Assembly (NCBI GenBank): GCA_903895475.1
Contig: CAITUF010000068.1
Span: 1 to 5,676, forward strand
Reading direction: 5' to 3'
Length of the DNA stretch: 5,676 nt
From: an uncultured Opitutia bacterium
GTDB taxonomy: Bacteria; Verrucomicrobiota; Verrucomicrobiia; Opitutales; UBA953
The notes beneath the pieces are model-generated. The model did no database searches and had not been told where the DNA came from. It worked only from the letters and a program-made list of their open reading frames with translations. Below, in pieces: positions 1 to 5,676 of this stretch. Position 1 is the stretch's first letter. Each line of letters opens with the position of its first letter. Made by a program: the position numbers and the translations under genes.

Positions 1-135
1 GAGCTCTTGTCAGACGCCTTTGATAAAGCCGCTATCTTGGCCCAGCGCAAAGAGAAGATGGATAAGCCCGAGCGGTTTGCAGACCGCCACTTCTTCCCCG
101 GCGGCCTGTTAATCGTCGGGGAGCTCGTCCCTTAA
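1..135 (+). CDS. C-terminal fragment of an unrecognised protein
   Basis: An open frame runs from the first base to a TAA stop at 133-135 and gives the last 44 residues of a protein whose start lies left of the window. Codon choice is rich in third-position G/C, like the genes that follow, which supports real coding. The fragment has a charged helical-looking part (AQRKEKMDKPERF) and then a hydrophobic ending (FFPGGLLIVGELVP). I do not recognise the family and assign no function. It lies 82 nt upstream of the sugar epimerase on the same strand, so it could belong to the same transcript, but nothing in the gap proves this. The gap shows neither a convincing terminator hairpin nor a clear promoter. 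Confidence 0.6.
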   Translation, partial: ELLSDAFDKAAILAQRKEKMDKPERFADRHFFPGGLLIVGELVP

Positions 136-217
136 AACCTTTCTTATCGAGGCCCAGCCTTGACCGTGTCCAGCCCCGCGGCAAACTCGCCCATCTCCTC
201 ACCCACCCTATCCTACC

Positions 218-1072
218 ATGCGTTTCGGCCTTAACACCTTCCTCTACGCCTCGCCGTTTACCAACGAGAGCGTTTCCATGTTCAAGAAGCTCAAGAAGTG
301 GGGCTTCGACACCGTCGAAATCGCCATCGAAGATCCTTCGCATGTCGACCCGGCCTTCCTCAAGGCTGCCGCCGCTAATGCCGGCATCGCCATCGGTTCC
401 GTCTGTGCCGCGATGGGCCCGGGCCGCGACTTCCGTGGCAGCGCCGCTGACCAGAAGACCGCGCAGAAGTATCTAACGGCCCTCGTTGATCAAGCCGCCG
501 CCATGGGCTGCCCGCGCATCATCGGCCCGCTCTACTCCGTTGTCGGCCTCATCGGCTCGCATGACGACAAAACCAAGGCGCTACACTTCAAGCTCGTCGT
601 TAAGAACCTCAAGCAGCTCGCTAAGCACGCCGAGAAGAAGGGCGTCCTCCTCTGCGTCGAGCCCCTCAATCGCTTTGAGACCGACTTCTTGAATACCTGC
701 GACCAAGGCCTGCGCCTCGTGAAGGCCGTTAACTCCCCGGCCGTGAAACTCCACCTCGATACGTTCCACATGAACATCGAAGAGAAGAATCAAGGCGCCG
801 CCATCCTCAAGGCTGGTAAGCACCTCGGCCACTTCCATGCCTGCGGCACCGACCGTGGCACCCCCGGTGGCGATTCCCTTGATTGGAAGCCCATCGTGGC
901 TGCGCTCAAGAAGATCGGCTACAAGCAGGACGTCGTCATCGAGTCCTTCACTACCGACGTCAAGGTGATCGCCCGGGCCGCCGCTATCTGGCGCGCCATG
1001 GAGCCGAACCGCGATGATATCCCGGTGAAGGGCCTGAAGAACATGCACCGCCTCTTTGGCCGCACCAAATAA
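218..1072 (+). CDS. Sugar 3-epimerase, D-tagatose/D-psicose 3-epimerase-like TIM barrel
   Basis: This 284-residue protein belongs to the sugar phosphate isomerase/epimerase (AP endonuclease 2-type) TIM-barrel superfamily. Its closest visible resemblance is to D-tagatose/D-psicose 3-epimerases, which use a divalent metal to invert C3 of ketohexoses. The four expected metal ligands are present: E148 (VEPLNRFE), D181 (LDTFHMNIEE), H207 (GHFHACG) and E242 (VVIESF). The substrate-contact residues E154, H184 and R213 also fall at the spacing known from the Agrobacterium D-psicose 3-epimerase, shifted by two. Length fits the family (about 285-295). There is no signal peptide, so it should be cytoplasmic. 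The ATG at 218 is the only sensible start, since the protein begins directly with the first barrel strand (MRFGLNTF). No Shine-Dalgarno is visible and the leader is C/T-rich. It probably forms an operon with the DUF1080 gene 10 nt downstream. The natural substrate is uncertain: related barrels also act on 3-keto-glycosides (for example E. coli YcjR). Confidence 0.87.
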   Translation: MRFGLNTFLYASPFTNESVSMFKKLKKWGFDTVEIAIEDPSHVDPAFLKAAAANAGIAIGSVCAAMGPGRDFRGSAADQKTAQKYLTALVDQAAAMGCPRIIGPLYSVVGLIGSHDDKTKALHFKLVVKNLKQLAKHAEKKGVLLCVEPLNRFETDFLNTCDQGLRLVKAVNSPAVKLHLDTFHMNIEEKNQGAAILKAGKHLGHFHACGTDRGTPGGDSLDWKPIVAALKKIGYKQDVVIESFTTDVKVIARAAAIWRAMEPNRDDIPVKGLKNMHRLFGRTK

Positions 1073-1082
1073 TTCCATAAAG

Positions 1083-1766
1083 ATGAAACTCCACACCTCC
1101 CTCCTCGCGCTCCTCGCGCTCGCCTCGACGGCTTTCGCCGAGGACAAGAACCTCTTCAACGGCAAGGACCTGACCGGCTGGAAGGGCCTCGACTTCTGGT
1201 CCGTCGAAGACGGTTGCATCACGGGCCGTACGACCAAGGAGAAGCCCACCAAGGGTAACACCTTCCTCGTCTACAAGGACGAGGTCGCTGACTTCGAGCT
1301 CACCTTTAAGTACAAGATCATCGGCGGTAATTCCGGCGTCCAGTACCGCTCCAAGCTCACCGACGAGAAAGCGTTTGTGGTGGCCGGCTACCAGGCCGAC
1401 TTCGAAGCGGGCAAGACCTACTCGGGTATCCTCTATGAAGAAAAAGGTCGCGGCATCCTGGCTCAACGCGGCCAGAAGACCGTCATCAAGGAAGGCCCTG
1501 CTCCGAACAAGCCTAAGGTCGAAGTCACGGGCGAAGTCGGTAAATCCGCCGAGATCCAGGCTAAGATCAAGGCTGATGACTGGAATGACTATCGCATCGT
1601 CGCTAAGGGCGGCCATCTGCAGCACTTCATCAACGGCGTCCAGACCATCGACGTCACCGATGAAACCGCGCTCGGCGCCAAGAAGGGCATCCTCGCCCTC
1701 CAGCTCCATGCCGGCCCTGCGATGGTGGTCCAGTTCAAGGACCTCGTCCTGAAGGAAACCAAGTAA
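1083..1766 (+). CDS. Secreted DUF1080 / 3-keto-disaccharide hydrolase-type protein
   Basis: The product has 227 residues and a signal peptide: hydrophobic core LLALLALAS, then AFA with cleavage predicted after A19. It is therefore exported to the periplasm or beyond. The mature part is one DUF1080 domain (PF06439, 3-keto-disaccharide hydrolase, a concanavalin/LamG-like beta-sandwich). Family landmarks appear in order: LFNGKDLTGW (24-33), GGNSGVQYRS (81-90), GYQADFE (102-108), GILYEEKGRGILA (115-127), DDWNDYRIVAKGGHLQHFING (165-185) and LQLHAGPAMVVQFKDL (206-221). Family members are proposed or shown to hydrolyse 3-oxidised glycosides; others are of unknown activity. I chose the ATG at 1083 because it gives a normal signal peptide. 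An in-frame ATG at 1056 would overlap the epimerase and add nine polar residues before the export signal. The gene starts 10 nt after the epimerase stop and is followed by a strong terminator, so the two are likely co-transcribed. Confidence 0.88.
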   Translation: MKLHTSLLALLALASTAFAEDKNLFNGKDLTGWKGLDFWSVEDGCITGRTTKEKPTKGNTFLVYKDEVADFELTFKYKIIGGNSGVQYRSKLTDEKAFVVAGYQADFEAGKTYSGILYEEKGRGILAQRGQKTVIKEGPAPNKPKVEVTGEVGKSAEIQAKIKADDWNDYRIVAKGGHLQHFINGVQTIDVTDETALGAKKGILALQLHAGPAMVVQFKDLVLKETK

Positions 1767-1787
1767 GCCTCACCCAGCGCTTACCCT

Positions 1788-1825
1788 AAGGCCGCAGGAT
1801 GTATATCTCTGCGGCCTTTCTTTTT
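1788..1825 (+). terminator. Intrinsic terminator after the DUF1080 gene
   Basis: A perfect 10-bp stem (AAGGCCGCAG at 1788-1797 with CTGCGGCCTT at 1809-1818) encloses an 11-nt loop and runs into a T-rich tract (1817-1825, interrupted by one C). It lies 22 nt after the DUF1080 stop and 13 nt before the ThuA-like start. It should end the epimerase-DUF1080 transcript. The ThuA-like gene must then be read from its own promoter within this very short gap, or by readthrough. Confidence 0.92.
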
Positions 1826-1838
1826 ACTAAACATACCT

Positions 1839-2840
1839 ATGAACAAAACCCTCCTCCTCAGCGTGCTCGCCCTTTGCGGCAGCCTCGCCGGCGTGCATGC
1901 CGAAGAAAAGAAGAACGTGCTCATGATTGCTGGCCGTCCTAGCCACGGCCCCGGCGAGCATGAACATAACGCGGGCATCCAGCTCTTAGCGGCTGGCCTC
2001 CAGCAAGGCGCGGCCGACCGCGTTAATGTCACCGTCAGCCTCGGTGGCAAGTGGCCCGCTGAGGACGTCGTCGCCAAGGCGGACACGATTGTCATTTACT
2101 CTGACGGTGGCGGCGGGCATCCCGCGCTCCCGCACCTCGATCAGCTCGCGAAGAAGATGGCTGCGGGTTGCGGCTTCGTTTGCCTCCACTACGCCGTCGA
2201 GCCTGCCTATGAAAAGGCTGGCTGGCTCAGTGCGGATGGCCAGCCCGTGGCGGTTGCCCCGCCTGGACGTTCTTCAACGGGGAAGGGCGCCAAGGACTTC
2301 AAGGACTGGCTCGGTGGCTACTTCGAGCAGCACTGGTCGGTCAATCCGCACTGGTTAGCGGACTTCAAGACCTTGCCCAACCATCCGGTGAGCCGCGGCG
2401 TGAAGCCCTTTGCGACGACGGATGAGTGGTATTTCAATATGCGTTTCCGTGACGGCATGGAAGGCGTGACCCCCATCCTCTCGGCGCTTGCTCCAGAGAG
2501 CACCATGAACCGGGGGATGGGTGCGCATAGCGGCAACCCAGACGTCCGTAAGATGGTGCTCGAGGAGAAGAAGCCGGCGGTCGTCGCTTGGGCGGTCGAG
2601 CGTAAGGATGGTGGCCGTGGTTTCGGCTTCACGGGCGGACATTTCCATAAAGGTTGGGCCAACGACAGCCAGCGGACGCTCGTGCTGAACGCCATCGCCT
2701 GGACGGCGAAGGCCGAGGTACCTGCGTTGGGCGTCGCGTCTAAGTTCACGGACGAGCAGCTCGCCGCGAATCAGGACCCCAAGGGCCGCAAGCCCGCCAC
2801 CCCGGCGCCTAAGCCCGCGGGCACGCCGGCCGCGAAGTAA
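1839..2840 (+). CDS. Secreted ThuA-like domain protein
   Basis: This is a 333-residue exported protein. Residues 1-21 form a signal peptide (LLLSVLALCGSLAG core, cleavage after VHA21). C13 is not in a convincing lipobox, so soluble export is favoured over a lipoprotein. Residues about 25-293 match the ThuA-like family, which has a class I glutamine amidotransferase-like fold: NVLMIAGRPSHGPGEHEHN (26-44), GCGFVCLHYAVE (110-121), GGYFEQHWSVNPHW (159-172), HPVSRGVKPF (182-191), TDEWYFNMRF (194-203) and GFGFTGGHFHKGW (261-273). The many conserved His, Glu and Trp residues suggest a metal or sugar site. ThuA is named for trehalose utilisation in rhizobia, where ThuB makes 3-keto-trehalose; the exact ThuA reaction is not settled. 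The last 20 or so residues are a Pro/Ala/Lys-rich tail. The gene is flanked by terminators on both sides and so appears to be monocistronic. No Shine-Dalgarno is visible. Specific substrate unknown. Confidence 0.87.
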   Translation: MNKTLLLSVLALCGSLAGVHAEEKKNVLMIAGRPSHGPGEHEHNAGIQLLAAGLQQGAADRVNVTVSLGGKWPAEDVVAKADTIVIYSDGGGGHPALPHLDQLAKKMAAGCGFVCLHYAVEPAYEKAGWLSADGQPVAVAPPGRSSTGKGAKDFKDWLGGYFEQHWSVNPHWLADFKTLPNHPVSRGVKPFATTDEWYFNMRFRDGMEGVTPILSALAPESTMNRGMGAHSGNPDVRKMVLEEKKPAVVAWAVERKDGGRGFGFTGGHFHKGWANDSQRTLVLNAIAWTAKAEVPALGVASKFTDEQLAANQDPKGRKPATPAPKPAGTPAAK

Positions 2841-2863
2841 GTCTGCGGCGAGAGGTTATCTTC

Positions 2864-2890
2864 GGCCGGAGGTTCGCCTCCGGCCTTTTT
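2864..2890 (+). terminator. Intrinsic terminator with UUCG tetraloop after the ThuA-like gene
   Basis: A perfect 9-bp stem (GGCCGGAGG at 2864-2872 with CCTCCGGCC at 2877-2885) closes on the extra-stable tetraloop TTCG and is followed by TTTTTGTTG. It begins 23 nt after the ThuA-like stop and should end that transcript efficiently. Confidence 0.94.
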
Positions 2891-2950
2891 GTTGTCCGAG
2901 AAAAGCGTTGGGCGGTTTGACCTTGGCCTGCGGGCGTGGAACTTACCCGC

Positions 2951-3649
2951 ATGTCTAAGTCTTATGCGATCATCGGCGGTAACAGTGGCATCGGCCTCGC
3001 CACCGTGCACCGCCTCTTGGCGGCAGGTCATCACGTATTTGCCGCCGCGCGCAACGCCGGCCCGCTCGCCGAACTCGGAGTCTCCGTGCAGCCCTTCGAC
3101 GCCCTCGCGCCCACGCCGCTCGTTTGGCCCGAGAAACTCGACGGGCTCGTCTACTGTCCCGGCACCATCGCCTTGAAGCCCTTTCACCGCCTCACCGAGG
3201 AAGACTTTCTCCGCGACTACCGCGTCAACATTCTCGGTGCCATCGCCGCGCTCCAGTCGGCATTGCCTGCACTCAAGGCTTCGGGCAGCGCCTCCGTCGT
3301 CCTCTTCTCGACTGTCGCCGTTGCGCAAGGCATGCCGATGCATGCGAGCATCGCTTCGGCCAAAGGTGCGGTGGAAGGACTCACCCGTAGCCTCGCTGCC
3401 GAGTGGGCTCCGCTCATCCGGGTGAACGCCGTCGCGCCGTCATTGACCGATACCCCGCTCGCAGGCCCATTGTTAAATTCCGACCTCAAGAAAGAAGCCG
3501 CTGGTAAGCGTCACCCCTTACAGCGGGTCGGTTCGGCGGACGAGACGGCGGCACTGGTCGAACATCTCCTTAGCGACCACGCGCGTTTCATGACCGGACA
3601 AGTCTTGCGGATTGATGGCGGCCTGTCGTCGGTACGGACATTTGCCTGA
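2951..3649 (+). CDS. Atypical short-chain dehydrogenase/reductase lacking the catalytic Tyr
   Basis: The product is a 232-residue classical-size SDR with a Rossmann fold. The nucleotide-binding motif GGNSGIG (residues 9-15) opens the first strand-helix unit, and an Arg after strand 2 (AAARNAG) hints at NADP(H) preference. LVYCPG (67-71 region) replaces the usual NNAG. The helix-4 Asn is N93 (RVNILGA) and the catalytic-type Lys is K138 (IASAKGAVEG). At the position of the catalytic Tyr (K minus 4) the protein has I134, and at the catalytic Ser position it has T121. IRVNAVAPSLTDTPL (156-170) and GQVLRIDGG (216-224) are normal C-terminal SDR landmarks. The ATG at 2951 places the Rossmann strand four residues in; a GTG at 2936 would add five residues and is less likely. 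Expected cytoplasmic, with no signal peptide. It follows the ThuA terminator and converges on the pyruvate dehydrogenase genes. Substrate unknown, and activity may be altered. Confidence 0.86.
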   Translation: MSKSYAIIGGNSGIGLATVHRLLAAGHHVFAAARNAGPLAELGVSVQPFDALAPTPLVWPEKLDGLVYCPGTIALKPFHRLTEEDFLRDYRVNILGAIAALQSALPALKASGSASVVLFSTVAVAQGMPMHASIASAKGAVEGLTRSLAAEWAPLIRVNAVAPSLTDTPLAGPLLNSDLKKEAAGKRHPLQRVGSADETAALVEHLLSDHARFMTGQVLRIDGGLSSVRTFA

Positions 3650-3653
3650 CAAC

Positions 3654-3681
3654 AAAAAACCCGGCCCCTGGTGAGGCCGGG
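3654..3681 (-). terminator. Intrinsic terminator of the pyruvate dehydrogenase operon (minus strand)
   Basis: Read on the minus strand, a 7-bp GC stem (CCCGGCC at 3681-3675 with GGCCGGG at 3666-3660) with an 8-nt loop is followed by six T residues (3659-3654). It lies about 21 nt after the E2 stop and begins within 10 nt of the convergent SDR stop. In the plus direction the same hairpin lacks a T-tract, so it is oriented to stop E2 transcription and may act only weakly on the SDR transcript. A small palindrome, GCTCCGGAGC (3691-3700), lies between the hairpin and the E2 stop. Confidence 0.88.
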
Positions 3682-3702
3682 CCTTGGTCGGCTCCGGAGC
3701 GG

Positions 3703-4983
3703 TTAGATCAGGATGAGCGTGGGCTCTTCCAAGATCTGCTTGAGCGCCTGCAGGAACTGAGCGCCGTTGGCGCCGTCGACCACGCGGTGGTCGCCCGAAA
3801 GGCCGATCACCATGCGGTGACCCATGACGATGCGGTCGTTAGCGTCGATCACAGGCTTCTTGATGGTCGCACCCACGGAGAGGATCGCGGCGTTCGGCAC
3901 ATTGATGATGCCGAAGAAGCCCGTCACGCCGTACATGCCGAGGTTGGTCACGGTGAAGGTCGAGCCAGACATCTCCGCGGGAGACAGTTTCTTGGAGCGC
4001 GCCTTGCCGATGAGTGCCTTGGCGTCGGTGGCGATGTCGCGGAGCGACTTCGCATGGGCGTCGCGGATGACGGGGGTTACGAGGCCATCTTCGAGGGCCA
4101 CGCCGAAGGACAGGTGCACCGCAGAGTGCTGGCGGATGCTCGTGCCGGCCCAAGAAGCGTTCACGGTGGGCACGCGGCGGAGCGCTTCGGCGGAAGCCTT
4201 CAGGATGAAGTCATTGACCGAAAGCTTGAGAGCGGTTTCGCCGCCTTGTTCCGCGAGGCGCTTGTTCAGCGTTTCGCGTAAGCCCATGAGTGGAGCGGCA
4301 TCGACTTCGACCTCGAGGTAGAAGTGGGGTACCGTGTTCTTGGATTCTAAGAGACGTCGAGCGATGGTCGCGCGCATACCGCCTACGGGGATATCGGCGT
4401 CGGGCTGGATGCCTTTGCCGTCGGCGGGCGGAGCCACGGCGACGTTGATGGGACCACTCGGAGCGGCAGACACGGGAGCGGCCGCGGCGGCAGCGACGTC
4501 ACGGGCAACCACGCGACCTCCCGGGCCAGTGCCAGTGAGGGTAGCGACGTTGAGGGCGGCCTTCTCGGCCATGCGACGTGCGTAAGGCGAGGCGCTGGTG
4601 CGGCTCGCGTCGGATTGCGGGGTCGGTGCGGCGTTCGCGGCTGGTGCGGCGGGCACGCACGGGATGCCCGTGGTTTCAGGGATGGGTGCCTTGGCGGAAG
4701 CCTTCGGCGCGGCGGGTTTGCCCTTGGGATCGGGGGCGGTTTCACCGGCCTTGCCGATGGCGCAGATCGGGTCGCCGACCGGGAGCTGGGAGCCAGCTGG
4801 CGCGTAGATCTTCAGCACCGTGCCGGGCACCGTGCAGGAAAGCTCCATCGTCGCTTTGTCTGTTTCGACTTCCGCGAGGATGTCACCGAAGGCGACCTTC
4901 TGGCCTTCTTTGATATTCCATTTCACCAAGGTACCGACCGACATCGTGTCGGACAACTTGGGCATATCGATAATTTCAGCCAT
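3703..4983 (-). CDS. pdhC: Pyruvate dehydrogenase complex E2, dihydrolipoamide acetyltransferase
   Basis: This 426-residue E2 core subunit transfers the acetyl group from the lipoyl arm to CoA, yielding acetyl-CoA in the cytoplasmic pyruvate dehydrogenase complex. Domain order is standard. A single N-terminal lipoyl domain (about 1-77) carries the lipoyl-lysine K43 in ETDKATME. A Pro/Ala-rich linker follows (about 80-128). The peripheral-subunit-binding domain (about 131-165: SPYARRMAEKAALN, GTGPGGRVVARDV) comes next, then a second Ala/Pro linker. The catalytic acyltransferase domain (about 197-426) holds FTVTNLGMYG (343-352) and the active-site motif GDHRVVDG with H399 and D403. The family is clear; pyruvate rather than another 2-oxo acid is inferred from overall likeness to pyruvate-type E2 and E1 beta. 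It starts 21 nt after the E1 beta stop on the same strand and is followed by a terminator, so it is the last gene of the operon and E3 must lie elsewhere. No clear Shine-Dalgarno precedes the ATG. An alternative symbol is aceF. Confidence 0.95.
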   Translation of the reverse strand: MAEIIDMPKLSDTMSVGTLVKWNIKEGQKVAFGDILAEVETDKATMELSCTVPGTVLKIYAPAGSQLPVGDPICAIGKAGETAPDPKGKPAAPKASAKAPIPETTGIPCVPAAPAANAAPTPQSDASRTSASPYARRMAEKAALNVATLTGTGPGGRVVARDVAAAAAAPVSAAPSGPINVAVAPPADGKGIQPDADIPVGGMRATIARRLLESKNTVPHFYLEVEVDAAPLMGLRETLNKRLAEQGGETALKLSVNDFILKASAEALRRVPTVNASWAGTSIRQHSAVHLSFGVALEDGLVTPVIRDAHAKSLRDIATDAKALIGKARSKKLSPAEMSGSTFTVTNLGMYGVTGFFGIINVPNAAILSVGATIKKPVIDANDRIVMGHRMVIGLSGDHRVVDGANGAQFLQALKQILEEPTLILI

Positions 4984-5004
4984 CGTAGTTAAAAGGGTGG
5001 GGGA

Positions 5005-5676
5005 TTAGGCGAGGACCTTGAGGGCGGCGGCAACGACGCGCGCGGCGTGGGGGAGCTGCTCGTCCTCCATGCGCTTGCAGTAAATCTGCGGGGCATCGAT
5101 GGAAGACACGCGGCCGATGGGCGCATCGAGGTCATCGAAGGCCTTGGCTTGAATAATGTAGGCCACCTGGGCGTCGACGCCGCAGAAAGGCTTATTCTCT
5201 TCGACGAGCAAGGCGCGGTGCGTCTTGCGAACCGAGGCGAGGATGGTCTCCTCGTCGAGCGGGCGGATGGAGCGGAGGTCAACGACTTCAACGCTGACGC
5301 CATGTTCCTTCTCCAGGATCTCGGCGGCCTTGAGGGAGGTGATGACCGCACGGCCGTGGGCCACGATGGTGAGGTCGGTGCCAACACGCTTCACGTCAGC
5401 GACGCCGAGCGGGACGATGTAATCATCATCGGGCACCTCTCCCTTGTCGTTATAAAGGATGGTGTTCTCCATCACGTACACCGGGTCGTTGTCGCGGATG
5501 GCGGCCTTCATGAGGCCCTTGGCGTCGTAAGGCGTAGCGGGGCAGACGACCTTGATACCAGGGTGCGAAGCCAAAATGGCTTCGGGCGTGTGGGAGTGGG
5601 TGGCGCCGACGTTGGTCCCGCCGTTGGCCGGGCCGCGGATGACGATCGGGCAATTGATGAGGCCGCCGGACATGTA
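5005..5676 (-). CDS. pdhB: Pyruvate dehydrogenase E1 component, beta subunit (N-terminus outside window)
   Basis: These are the last 223 residues of an E1 beta subunit, usually about 325 residues long, so roughly the first 100 lie beyond the right edge. The first codon in the window encodes Tyr, followed by MSGGLINCPIVIRGP, which is internal to the family; the Met at 5673 is not a start. With E1 alpha it forms the thiamine diphosphate enzyme that decarboxylates pyruvate and acetylates the lipoyl arm of E2. Visible landmarks are the active-site His in GATHSH (fragment residue 27), PGIKVVCPATPYDAKGL, AAIRDNDPVYVMEN, then the transketolase C-terminal domain with VGTDLTIVAHGRAV, VEVVDLRSIRPLD and LLVEENKPFCGV. 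It precedes E2 by 21 nt and is co-transcribed with it. E1 alpha is expected just upstream, to the right of the window. Related branched-chain or acetoin E1 beta subunits are a less likely alternative. Confidence 0.94.
   Translation of the reverse strand, partial: YMSGGLINCPIVIRGPANGGTNVGATHSHTPEAILASHPGIKVVCPATPYDAKGLMKAAIRDNDPVYVMENTILYNDKGEVPDDDYIVPLGVADVKRVGTDLTIVAHGRAVITSLKAAEILEKEHGVSVEVVDLRSIRPLDEETILASVRKTHRALLVEENKPFCGVDAQVAYIIQAKAFDDLDAPIGRVSSIDAPQIYCKRMEDEQLPHAARVVAAALKVLA

Noticed and set aside
160..188. TTGACC at 160-165 as a -35 box for the epimerase gene (a second TTGACC lies at 2917-2922 before the SDR gene)
   Set aside because: Neither copy has an acceptable -10 hexamer at 16-18 nt spacing, so a promoter call is not supported.
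1056..1082. Upstream ATG at 1056 as the start of the DUF1080 gene
   Set aside because: It would overlap the epimerase gene and place nine polar residues before an otherwise ideal signal peptide that begins at the ATG at 1083.
1099..1126. Short tandem repeat (CTCCTCGCG twice) in the DUF1080 gene
   Set aside because: It encodes the Leu/Ala core of the signal peptide and is explained by that composition.
581..1709. Long minus-strand open frames (581-1261 and 984-1709, 226 and 241 codons) opposite the epimerase and DUF1080 genes
   Set aside because: They lie antisense to genes with clear family motifs, show no recognisable domain, and are expected from strong G/C bias at third codon positions.
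1877..1879. Cys at residue 13 of the ThuA-like protein as a lipoprotein cysteine
   Set aside because: The preceding residues (LAL) do not fit the lipobox, which needs a small residue just before the Cys, and a good signal peptidase I site (VHA) follows.
2847..2878. Alternative pairing GGCGA/TCGCC that could compete with the ThuA terminator stem, suggesting attenuation
   Set aside because: The five-pair alternative is far weaker than the 9-bp UUCG-capped stem and lies after the gene, where attenuation would regulate nothing obvious.
2936..2950. GTG at 2936 as the start of the SDR gene
   Set aside because: The ATG at 2951 gives the usual short lead into the Rossmann strand; the extra five residues have no family counterpart.
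3787..4321. Plus-strand open frames opposite E2 (164 and 165 codons)
   Set aside because: They are antisense shadows of the E2 catalytic domain. Their translations are low-complexity and match no family I recognise.

Overview
The window is GC-rich (about 60% by eye) and tightly packed. It looks like bacterial chromosome from a Verrucomicrobiota-type organism, possibly Opitutae. That placement is an inference from three things: secreted DUF1080 and ThuA-like proteins sitting beside a sugar epimerase, genes without clear Shine-Dalgarno sites, and the type of pyruvate dehydrogenase genes. No gene-free stretch exceeds about 140 bases. I see no RNA genes, mobile elements, CRISPR arrays or phage genes.

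Left half, plus strand. The window opens in the last 44 codons of an unrecognised gene (1-135). A two-gene unit follows: a cytoplasmic TIM-barrel sugar 3-epimerase of the D-tagatose/D-psicose 3-epimerase family (218-1072) and, 10 nt later, a secreted DUF1080 / 3-keto-disaccharide hydrolase-type protein (1083-1766). A strong intrinsic terminator (1788-1825) closes it. Next come a secreted ThuA-like protein (1839-2840) with its own terminator, built on a UUCG tetraloop (2864-2890), and a short-chain dehydrogenase/reductase (2951-3649) that lacks the catalytic tyrosine.

Right half, minus strand. A pyruvate dehydrogenase operon runs leftward toward the SDR gene. The E1 beta subunit (5676-5005) enters from beyond the right edge without its N-terminus. 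It is followed after 21 nt by the E2 dihydrolipoamide acetyltransferase (4983-3703). A terminator hairpin (3681-3654) lies in the short gap between the convergent SDR and E2 genes.

How the genes may work together. E1 beta and E2 belong to one complex that converts pyruvate to acetyl-CoA. The epimerase, DUF1080 and ThuA-like proteins come from families that have each been linked to 3-keto-sugar or glycoside breakdown, so a small sugar-catabolism locus is plausible. No 3-dehydrogenase of the Gfo/Idh/MocA type is present in the window, so that pathway remains a hypothesis. The most unusual protein is the SDR, where the Ser and Tyr of the catalytic set are replaced by Thr and Ile.
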